From the NCBI GenBank assembly GCA_947469285.1, contig CANIOW010000011.1, positions 35,941 through 99,940 on the forward strand: a stretch of DNA of 64,000 bases, read 5' to 3'. Source of the stretch: Gammaproteobacteria bacterium. GTDB lineage: Bacteria > Pseudomonadota > Gammaproteobacteria > Steroidobacterales > Steroidobacteraceae. The notes below the pieces were generated by a model. That model was not told the origin of the DNA, searched no databases, and saw only the letters and a program-made list of their open reading frames with translations. Both the position numbers and the translations under genes were made by a program. The first letter of the stretch is position 1; each line of letters begins with the position of its first letter. Positions 25,760 through 32,403 of the stretch are shown here, piece after piece.

Positions 25760-26923
25760 ATGGCTTATCCCCGCTTTCACCTAGAACCCGAGCACGAACA
25801 GTTTCGTGATACTTGTATTCGCTTCCTGCAACAAGAAGCGGCGCCGCACGTCGACCGCTGGCGTGATCAAGGCATGGTGGATCGCGATATCTACCGCAAA
25901 GCCGGGGATGCCGGCTTGCTGCTGATGTGGGCGCCAGAGCAGTATGGCGGCGCTGGCATCACCGACTTCCGCTACGACCAGATGCTGATGGAAGAAGTGA
26001 TTCGCCACGCGGATATCGGCTTGTTCTTTGGGCTGCATTCACGGCTGGTTGCGCCTTATCTTGGGCATCTAGGTACCGCTGAGCAGAAAGCCCGCTGGCT
26101 GCCACCGGCAGCGCGTGGCGAGATCATTTTGGGGGTTGCCATGACCGAGCCGGCCGCGGGTAGCGACCTGGCGGGCATGAAAACCCACGCAGAAGAGCAG
26201 GACGATCACTGGGTGCTGAATGGTTCGAAAACCTATATCTCCAATGGCATCTTGGGCGATCTGTTCATTGTGGCTGCGCGCACCGTTCCTAACCAAAAGC
26301 ATGGCATCGGACTGTTTGTGGTCGAGCGCGGCATGTTGGGCTTCGAACGCGGACGCCGTTTGAAGAAGCTGGGTCTGCATGCGCAGGATACGGCAGAGCT
26401 GTTCTTCAACAACGTGAAGGTGCCAAAGCACAATGTGTTGGGGGACCCGACCCTGGGCTTTAAATACCTGACGCATTTCCTCGCCGAGGAACGGCTGGCG
26501 AATGCAGTGCAGTCCATTACTGGTGCGCAGGTGGCGTGGGACCTCACGCTGGAGTTCGTCAAGGAGCGTCGCATCTTCGGCAAGCCACTGGGCGCCTTTC
26601 AGAACACGCGCTTCAAACTGGCGGAGCTGCGTACGCAGATCGATACCGTGCAGTGTTTTGTCGACCAGTCGGTGACGCTGCTGAATGCCGGAAAGCTGAC
26701 CGCGGAGTTCGCCGCCGAGGCCAAGCTGGTGGCCAGCGAAGTGGAAGGCCGGGTGGTAGACGAATGCCTGCAGTTGTTTGGTGGCGCAGGCTATATGGAT
26801 GAATATCGCATCAGCCGGCTGTATGCGGATGCGCGTATCGGGCGCATCTATGCCGGCACGTCGGAAATCATGAAGGAAATTATTGCGCGCGGCTGTGGTT
26901 TGGACGAACGCAAGATGGTCTGA
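25760..26923 (+). CDS. Acyl-CoA dehydrogenase
   Basis: FAD-dependent acyl-CoA dehydrogenase, 387 aa, introducing the alpha-beta double bond; electrons go to ETF. Motifs: AMTEPAAGSDLAGM (FAD/substrate region), FGKPLGAFQ, QLFGGAGYMDEY and the C-terminal IYAGTSEIMKEII. At the site of the medium-chain catalytic Glu (YEGT) this protein has Ala (YAGT), as in long-chain and isovaleryl-type dehydrogenases, which carry the base on another helix; a Glu in EERLAN is a candidate. That group often accepts branched substrates. Last gene of the ligase operon (48-base gap). Confidence 0.92.
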   Translation: MAYPRFHLEPEHEQFRDTCIRFLQQEAAPHVDRWRDQGMVDRDIYRKAGDAGLLLMWAPEQYGGAGITDFRYDQMLMEEVIRHADIGLFFGLHSRLVAPYLGHLGTAEQKARWLPPAARGEIILGVAMTEPAAGSDLAGMKTHAEEQDDHWVLNGSKTYISNGILGDLFIVAARTVPNQKHGIGLFVVERGMLGFERGRRLKKLGLHAQDTAELFFNNVKVPKHNVLGDPTLGFKYLTHFLAEERLANAVQSITGAQVAWDLTLEFVKERRIFGKPLGAFQNTRFKLAELRTQIDTVQCFVDQSVTLLNAGKLTAEFAAEAKLVASEVEGRVVDECLQLFGGAGYMDEYRISRLYADARIGRIYAGTSEIMKEIIARGCGLDERKMV

Positions 26924-26964
26924 GGAGGTCTTTCCGGGCAGGAATGATCACCGCGTTGCTAGGC

Positions 26965-27540
26965 TCAAAGGCCGCTGCTACCGCCTTGTCGGAGGTGGTT
27001 CCAGCCAGCCCAGCCCAGTGCGCGTAGCCGGCGCTGGTTGGCGGCCGTCACGCTGGTGGTGTCCCCGAAAGCACTGATGGCTCGCGTGACGCTGTCCTCA
27101 CGCAGCAGATGCAACAGCGGCACCGGAGCGCGATTCACACAGTTCTCGACATCCTCGGTCTCGCTGCCGGCAAACACCCACTGTGGATGGAAGGCGGCGA
27201 CCTGAAAGATGCGGTCGTAGTCCAGGCGGCGCAGCAGTGCGGCGACTTCACCTTGGAAAAAATGGAAGTCTAAAAAATTGTCAAACATGAGCGGCACGGC
27301 CAGCAGCGTCGTGTCGGTTTGGGTGGGCGCGGTTGCCGCCAGCTGCTGCAGCTCCGCTTCCAGCGCGGCGAGTAAGGCGTCGGGGTTGCGCGCAGCGCTA
27401 ACGGCGATGCGCACGCGCCCCTTGCTATAGACGGCTTTGGCGAACGGACACAGGTTCAGGCCGATGACGACCTGTTCCAGCCAGCGAAGAATGGACGCTT
27501 CCACTGGCTCTGCGGAGGCGATGACCGTGGAGGGCTTCAA
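26965..27540 (-). CDS. DUF1415 family protein
   Basis: About 191 aa, cytoplasmic, function unknown. The family core is clear: WLEQVVIGLNLCPFAK near the start, FDNFLDFHFF in the middle and FHPQWVFAG and NRAPVPLLHLLRE later. I chose TTG 27540 because a Shine-Dalgarno (AAGG in the stop region of the upstream gene) precedes it and the length then fits the family; GTG 27504 is an alternative. It lies 7 bases behind the CBS gene and converges with the acyl-CoA dehydrogenase. Confidence 0.8.
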   Translation of the reverse strand: MKPSTVIASAEPVEASILRWLEQVVIGLNLCPFAKAVYSKGRVRIAVSAARNPDALLAALEAELQQLAATAPTQTDTTLLAVPLMFDNFLDFHFFQGEVAALLRRLDYDRIFQVAAFHPQWVFAGSETEDVENCVNRAPVPLLHLLREDSVTRAISAFGDTTSVTAANQRRLRALGWAGWNHLRQGGSSGL

Positions 27541-27547
27541 GAGGGCC

Positions 27548-28117
27548 TTACCCCGCGCGGCGCTGCAGGAATGTCGCGGCGGTATCGCCCAGGGCGCGTT
27601 CGAGTTGGGTGCGAGAAAACAGTCCATGCACCTCGCGGCCGCCCAGCGCGTCCGGTTGCATGACCAGTAAATGGGTCAGACCCTCCAGCTGCATCAGCGT
27701 CAAGATATCGCTGACCGTAGAGCGTTCAGCTGCACCCTGATCGAGCAAGGTCAGCTTCGCTAACGGCGTCATCACATCGCCGACATGCACGTCGCTGTGC
27801 CGGCACGGGTAGGCATCGCAAAACCCGCTTTGCTGAAACTGGATGGGCCGCTCACCTTGCAGGTCGTTGGCGGTGACCAGCCCGAGCAGGCGGCCATCTT
27901 CCACCACTAGCAAAGCCCGAACTCCGCCGACGATCATGTCCTGCAAGGCAGCATCCACCTGCTGTTCGGGCGCTACGGTGAGTGGGACGGTGCGGTTGAA
28001 GTCGGTCATGACCGCGAGGGCGGCAGTGTCCGGGCGTGCCTGGCAAGACGCCAAGGTGGCGCGTGGTGCGCGAACCGGGGTGGTCATGCCGCTAACGGTA
28101 CGAAGGCTGGCGTTCAT
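27548..28117 (-). CDS. CBS-domain pair protein
   Basis: 189 aa with two CBS motifs (about 45-85: VALLVVEDGRLLGLVT-like pattern with VTANDLQG; about 115-175: VSDILTLMQLEGLTHLLV). CBS pairs usually bind adenine nucleotides and regulate a partner; here there is no fused domain, so the target is unknown. The N-terminal 35 residues are variable. Start ATG 28117 has a Shine-Dalgarno (GAGAGG) 9 bases ahead. It forms an operon with the DUF1415 gene. Confidence 0.82.
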   Translation of the reverse strand: MNASLRTVSGMTTPVRAPRATLASCQARPDTAALAVMTDFNRTVPLTVAPEQQVDAALQDMIVGGVRALLVVEDGRLLGLVTANDLQGERPIQFQQSGFCDAYPCRHSDVHVGDVMTPLAKLTLLDQGAAERSTVSDILTLMQLEGLTHLLVMQPDALGGREVHGLFSRTQLERALGDTAATFLQRRAG

Positions 28118-28223
28118 AGGATAGGCCTCTCAAATGACTGGACGGGATGCACGTCTAGACGCTACCACCCTCCCACTGCTCCGGACGGTCCGTGGACTGT
28201 CCCCAAGTGGCGACGAGGGGGAC

Positions 28224-28604
28224 CTAGTTCACATTTCCCGTGTGTGCCAGCCGGTCGTAGCGGTCGAAATACTGGCGCGCGAAAGCCACCAGTTGTCCGT
28301 CGGTCGGGTGGTCCACGGTTTCCCAGCCCACCACTTGCTTCGACACGGCAGGGCGATGTTTTTCGACATAGTGGCGAAAATCCGCCAGTGAGGTGTTTGA
28401 GCCAGTCACGACCACTTCGGTGATGCCACGGAGTGCATCGCACAGTTCGCTAAAGAAATCGTGTTCGGCCCGTACCTGACTGCCGTGCTGGCGGGTTTGG
28501 GTGAGGTGCGCTTTGACCTTGTGGCCTTCGACATGCTCGCGGTCAAACTGGAGTACTTGCGCATGTTGGTGGTCGGTCCAGACCACGGCGTGAAAATAAG
28601 TCAT
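28224..28604 (-). CDS. eRF1-like "translational machinery" family protein
   Basis: 126 aa, resembling the small proteobacterial proteins annotated as translational machinery or peptide-chain-release-factor-like. Typical features: the N-terminus TYFHAVVWTDHQHAQV, the central VVVTGSNTS and the C-terminal VVGWETVDHPTDGQLVAFARQYF. I take ATG 28604 because AAGGAG lies 7 bases before it. The role is not established; related genes are often near stress or CBS proteins, as here. Confidence 0.75.
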   Translation of the reverse strand: MTYFHAVVWTDHQHAQVLQFDREHVEGHKVKAHLTQTRQHGSQVRAEHDFFSELCDALRGITEVVVTGSNTSLADFRHYVEKHRPAVSKQVVGWETVDHPTDGQLVAFARQYFDRYDRLAHTGNVN

Positions 28605-28697
28605 GAGGGGGCTCCTTGCCGGCCGTGCCCGCGGCACGCAACTGTGCCGTGGCTGACTCCATGCTAGGCCCGTGCCCTACCAGACGGCATGACGGAC

Positions 28698-28738
28698 TAT
28701 GCGTATTTCAGGCCTCGAATATGCGTATTTTCAGGCCT
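28698..28738. repeat. Tandem direct repeat, about 22-base unit, two copies
   Basis: Two near-identical copies: TATGCGTATTTCAGGCCT (28698-28715) and the same with one extra T (28720-28738), separated by CGAA. The second copy runs into the gpsA stop codon. Each copy contains the palindrome AGGCCT. The pair is about 95-135 bases upstream of the leftward eRF1-like gene, so it could be an operator or promoter element, or a small duplication. Confidence 0.75.
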
Positions 28739-29778
28739 TAGTGTTCTTGCTTCAGTGCTCGGCCCATGAGCTGCCGAACGGCCGCATCGAGAGGAAGGTC
28801 TTCGTGCAGGATGCGGTACACGACGTCGATGATGGGCATGTCGACGCCCTCGCGGAGTGCCACGGTATGGACAGCACGCGCAGCGCTCACGCCTTCTACC
28901 ACCTGCCCGATCGCGGCGGCCGCGGCGGCGGGGGATTCACCTGCCGCCAGCAACAAACCGAAACGACGATTGCGTGACTGGTTGTCGGTACAGGTGAGGA
29001 CCAGGTCACCGAGGGCGGCCAGTCCCATGAAGGTGGCGGGTTGCGCGCCCAAGCGGATGCCCAGACGACTCATTTCCGCCAAGCCACGGGTAATGAGGGC
29101 AATGCGCGTGTTGGCGCCAAAACCCATGCCATCGGCAATGCCGGTGCCAATGGCAATGGCATTCTTCACGGCGCCGCCCACCTCGACCCCGATGAGGTCC
29201 GGCGAGGTGTAGGCGCGGAATTGTGGGCTGGACAAGCTACGCGCCAGTGCTGCGGCGAAGGCCCCGTCGGTGGAGGCCACGGTCATAGCGGTCGGCAGGC
29301 CGGCGCCGACTTCGCGCGCGAAGGTGGGTCCGGAGAGGACGGCGACTGGTACCTGTGCGCCTAAGACTTCGCGTGCTACTTGGTGAGGCAGCAAGCCGGT
29401 GGCGACCTCGAAGCCCTTGGTGGCCCAGGCGATACGGTGATCGGTGGCTGGGGCCGTACGCTGGCTGGCGATCTGCTCCAGCGTGCTCCGAAAAGCGTGG
29501 CTGGGGACCGCAATGAGCAGGTCGCGCGCCACGGCCATGGCCCGGGTGAGGTCCGGTTCGACGATGAGGCTGGCCGGAAAAACCGCTTCGGGGAGGTAGC
29601 GTTCGTTGCGGCGCGCAGCGGCGCAGACGGCGAGCTGCGCTGGATCCCGGCCCCACAGGAGGACCGGTCGCCCCGCACGCGCCAATTGGATGGCGAGTGC
29701 GGTGCCCCAAGAGCCGGCCCCGAGGACTGCGATGGGCGAGGTGTCCATGCGCGGGCCGTCGGTGACCGGATCAGACAC
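28738..29778 (-). CDS. gpsA: Glycerol-3-phosphate dehydrogenase [NAD(P)+]
   Basis: Makes sn-glycerol 3-phosphate from dihydroxyacetone phosphate for phospholipid synthesis. 346 aa from GTG 29778, or 336 from ATG 29748. Motifs: Rossmann loop VLGAGSWGTALA, the ATKGFE segment, SGPTFA, catalytic Lys in GGAVKNA and the C-terminal EGV. The start at 29778 lies 4 bases from the secB stop; 29748 is equally plausible. The order rhodanese-grxC-secB-gpsA is the same as in Escherichia coli (yibN-grxC-secB-gpsA). Confidence 0.93.
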   Translation of the reverse strand: MSDPVTDGPRMDTSPIAVLGAGSWGTALAIQLARAGRPVLLWGRDPAQLAVCAAARRNERYLPEAVFPASLIVEPDLTRAMAVARDLLIAVPSHAFRSTLEQIASQRTAPATDHRIAWATKGFEVATGLLPHQVAREVLGAQVPVAVLSGPTFAREVGAGLPTAMTVASTDGAFAAALARSLSSPQFRAYTSPDLIGVEVGGAVKNAIAIGTGIADGMGFGANTRIALITRGLAEMSRLGIRLGAQPATFMGLAALGDLVLTCTDNQSRNRRFGLLLAAGESPAAAAAAIGQVVEGVSAARAVHTVALREGVDMPIIDVVYRILHEDLPLDAAVRQLMGRALKQEH

Positions 29779-29782
29779 GCTG

Positions 29783-30295
29783 TCAGTTCAGCGCAATGAT
29801 GTCGCTGGTCGGCGGCGCGTCGCCGTTTTCGGCCCGCTGTTGCGCGATGGCCTGTTCGAGCAGCGAATCGAAGTTCACCGGGGGCAACAGGAACGGCGGG
29901 AAGCCGCCCTTTACTACGAGATCCGACACCGTCTGGCGCGCGTAGGGCAGCAGGATGGTGGGGCAGAACGAGGCGAGCACGCTGCGCAGCTGCGTCTGGT
30001 CCAAGCCACGCACCACGAACAGGCCTGCTTGCTTCACTTCGCAGAGGTAGAAGGTGTTCTCACCGGCCTTGGCGCTGACGGTCACCGCCAGCACGACTTC
30101 GTGCAGGTCCGGCGCGAGCTGGTTCCCGGTGGTGTTCAGGCTCAGGCTCACCTCAGGCTGTGCCTGCGAGTTGCCAGCGGCGAGTGGGCCGAGGGGCGAC
30201 TCGAAAGACACGTCTTTCAGGTAGATGGCTTGCAGAGCGACCTGCGGGGAATTCGCGTCGGCGGCCGGCGCGGCGGGGGTGGTCTCGTCAGTCAT
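29783..30295 (-). CDS. secB: Protein-export chaperone SecB
   Basis: 170-aa cytoplasmic chaperone that holds preproteins unfolded and delivers them to SecA. Diagnostic segments: IYLKDVSFESP near the start, EVSLSLNTTGNQL, FYLCEVKQAGLFVV and CPTILLPYARQTVSDLV, GGFPPFLLPPVNF. The N-terminus is an Ala/Pro-rich acidic tail. ATG 30295 has AAAGGCAA upstream. SecB is essentially proteobacterial, which supports the assignment of the host. Confidence 0.95.
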   Translation of the reverse strand: MTDETTPAAPAADANSPQVALQAIYLKDVSFESPLGPLAAGNSQAQPEVSLSLNTTGNQLAPDLHEVVLAVTVSAKAGENTFYLCEVKQAGLFVVRGLDQTQLRSVLASFCPTILLPYARQTVSDLVVKGGFPPFLLPPVNFDSLLEQAIAQQRAENGDAPPTSDIIALN

Positions 30296-30320
30296 GGCGT
30301 TGCCTTTGCTCTTGTTGCGC

Positions 30321-30578
30321 TTAGCCAGCCCGGCCAAGCAAGGGATCCAGATGGGCTGCCGCTTCTAGAGCGTACAGGTCGTCGCAACCACCGACGTGGT
30401 GATCGCCAATGAAAATCTGTGGCACCGTGCGACGCCCACCGGCTCGGGCGAGCATCTCCTCGCGCCGTCCGGGGTCTGATTCGATGTCGATGACGGTATA
30501 CGTGACGCCTTTGCGGTCCAGCAACGCGATAGCGCGAGTGCAATAGGGGCACCAGCGGGTCACGTACAACGTCACCAT
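30321..30578 (-). CDS. grxC: Glutaredoxin 3 (GrxC)
   Basis: 85-aa dithiol glutaredoxin with the redox motif CPYC near the N-terminus (VTRWCPYCTRA), the cis-Pro segment TVPQIFI and the GSH-binding GGCDDL. It reduces disulfides with glutathione in the cytoplasm. Start ATG 30578 is fixed by the conserved N-terminal strand. It lies 8 bases behind the rhodanese gene and 25 bases before secB. Confidence 0.93.
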   Translation of the reverse strand: MVTLYVTRWCPYCTRAIALLDRKGVTYTVIDIESDPGRREEMLARAGGRRTVPQIFIGDHHVGGCDDLYALEAAAHLDPLLGRAG

Positions 30579-30586
30579 CGGCGGGT

Positions 30587-31009
30587 TCACGCCTTGATCA
30601 CCGGCAGGTTGTCGGCTTTCCACGCGGTCACGCCGCCCCGCAGGTTCTTGACTTCGGTGAAGCCCAGACGCTGCAGATGGCGTGCTGCGGCTCCCGAGGT
30701 CAGGCCGGAGTCGCAGTACACCACGATCGGTTTGGTCTTCCATTTTTCAAGCTGCTGGGCGCCATTTGCGATAGCGCCGCTTGGCAGGTTGCGCGCGCCG
30801 GCCAGATGGCCCGCGGCGTAAGCTTCGACCGCTCGGACATCGAGCAGCAGGGCCCCCGCGTTAGCCAAACGTACCGCTTCGAGCGGCCCGACGGCGGCAA
30901 AGGCCTGGGCCGACAGCCGAAATTCGACCACGGCGACCACCACCAAGGCCAGCAGGGCGGCGCCGACGAGGTAGGGGTGAGCGGCAAGGTGGGTGAGCAG
31001 CGCGTTCAT
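30587..31009 (-). CDS. Membrane-anchored rhodanese-like protein (YibN type)
   Basis: 140 aa with one N-terminal membrane helix (about 10-30) and a rhodanese domain (about 40-140). The active-site Cys is present in VVYCDSGLTSG, so sulfurtransferase activity is possible; the family role of YibN is unclear. The first gene of the leftward grxC-secB-gpsA operon. ATG 31009 gives the usual YibN length. Divergent from envC (64-base gap). Confidence 0.88.
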   Translation of the reverse strand: MNALLTHLAAHPYLVGAALLALVVVAVVEFRLSAQAFAAVGPLEAVRLANAGALLLDVRAVEAYAAGHLAGARNLPSGAIANGAQQLEKWKTKPIVVYCDSGLTSGAAARHLQRLGFTEVKNLRGGVTAWKADNLPVIKA

Positions 31010-31073
31010 GCAGGGCCTGAGCAATCAACAAGGGGCGGCAGTATATCAGTCGGGGGTTGGGTAGACTTGTGGC

Positions 31074-32309
31074 GTGTTACGCACCTTGCCTCCTCTCTTG
31101 TCGGGTTTGGCCCGTGGTTCTGCGGGCCGCTGGTTTGCCCGGGCGTGCGTGGTCGGCTGTGCGCTAGCGGTCGTGGTCGGACTGGCGGTCGGTGGGGCTG
31201 CGCCGGCGTTGGCTGCGGATGCGGCGCCCGCGGAGGCTGAGCGTGACCTCGCCCGGGTCCGTGAGCGGATCCGCGAGGTGGCCGCCGCGTTCGCGCAGGA
31301 GGTGGAGGCGCGCGACCAGGCCGTTCTGGCGCTACGGGAGGCTGAGCGGGGGGTCTTTGGCGCGCGCGGTCGTTTGAGTGATGTGCGCGGGCGCTTGGAT
31401 GGGGCGGAGCGCCGCCGGGACCAGTTGCGCGCTCAGCGCCGGCAGGAAGAGGCACATTTGGAAGGACAACGTCTAGCCTTGGCCGGCCAGTTGCGGGCCG
31501 CTTATGCCACGGGCCATGCCGAGTCCGCCCGTTTGTTGCTGCATACCGACGATCCAGGCGCCTTGCCGCGGCTGCTGGCTTGGTATGGCTATTTCGGTCG
31601 TGCACGGGCGGCAAAAATTGCGGAAATTCGCGGCGCACTGGAGCGCCTAGATGCGCTCGATGCCGCTTTGGCCACGCAGGAAGAAACGCTGCGCGGCCTG
31701 TTGGCTGAGCGTGCCGGTGAAGTCCGCGCGCTGGAAACGGCGCGCCGGTCGCGCGACCAGGTATTGGCGGCGGCACGGGTGCAGGTGGCTTCGCGGGATG
31801 CGCAGCTGAAAGGCTTGCGGCGGCAGGAGGCGCGCGTCACGCGCTTGGTCGAGCGGCTGCAGCGTGCCGTGGAAGATCATCCCTTCGAAATCCCACCCGG
31901 CGGACGGGCGTTCGCGCGGCTGCGTGGCCAGCTGCCCTGGCCGGTGTCGGGCAATGTGCTGGCCCGTTATGGTCAGGCGCGTGCCGCCGGGCTCAAGTGG
32001 AGTGGTTTACTCATCGGGGCCCCTGAAGGGACGCCGGTACGTGCACCCTACGCCGGCCGCGTGCTGTATGCCGACTGGCTGCAGGGGCTGGGTAACCTGC
32101 TGATCGTCGACCACGGCGGCGGCTGGTTGACCTTATATGCGCACAATGCGGTGTTGTTTAAGGCGGCGGGCGAACGCCTGGAGGCTGGCGATGTGATCGC
32201 TCAGGTCGGCGACACGGGGGGTGAAGGCCGTCCGGCGCTGTATTTCGAGATTCGGCAGGGCAGCGGCCGCGCCAGCCGAGCCGTTGACCCCCGTCTCTTC
32301 CTTCGTTAA
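31074..32309 (+). CDS. envC: Murein hydrolase activator EnvC (degenerate LytM domain)
   Basis: 411 aa. Signal peptide about 1-47 (cleavage after APALA), two long coiled coils (about 50-240) and a C-terminal M23/LytM-like domain (about 300-405). The Zn ligands are missing: the first His position reads LKWSGLLIG, and the later HxH reads YFEIR, exactly as in EnvC, a non-enzymatic activator of AmiA/AmiB amidases at the septum. GTG 31074 is the start that includes the signal peptide. In E. coli gpmI sits between yibN and envC; here it is absent. Confidence 0.9.
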   Translation: MLRTLPPLLSGLARGSAGRWFARACVVGCALAVVVGLAVGGAAPALAADAAPAEAERDLARVRERIREVAAAFAQEVEARDQAVLALREAERGVFGARGRLSDVRGRLDGAERRRDQLRAQRRQEEAHLEGQRLALAGQLRAAYATGHAESARLLLHTDDPGALPRLLAWYGYFGRARAAKIAEIRGALERLDALDAALATQEETLRGLLAERAGEVRALETARRSRDQVLAAARVQVASRDAQLKGLRRQEARVTRLVERLQRAVEDHPFEIPPGGRAFARLRGQLPWPVSGNVLARYGQARAAGLKWSGLLIGAPEGTPVRAPYAGRVLYADWLQGLGNLLIVDHGGGWLTLYAHNAVLFKAAGERLEAGDVIAQVGDTGGEGRPALYFEIRQGSGRASRAVDPRLFLR

Positions 32310-32403
32310 CCGCGTCACGGACACCGGCTGGCTGACTGCGTAGTCTGGGGACCTAGGTTGTGTCAACAGCATGGCGCTGCTGACCGCAGAAGGAAGCACG
32401 AAG

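Noticed and set aside
28118..28223. Imperfect 20-base dyad (GGACGGTCCGTGGACTGTCC) as an operator or terminator
   Set aside because: Only about 16 of 20 positions match and no T tract follows; it may be chance in GC-rich DNA.
31074..32309. Active M23 peptidase
   Set aside because: The zinc-binding His positions are missing, as in EnvC.
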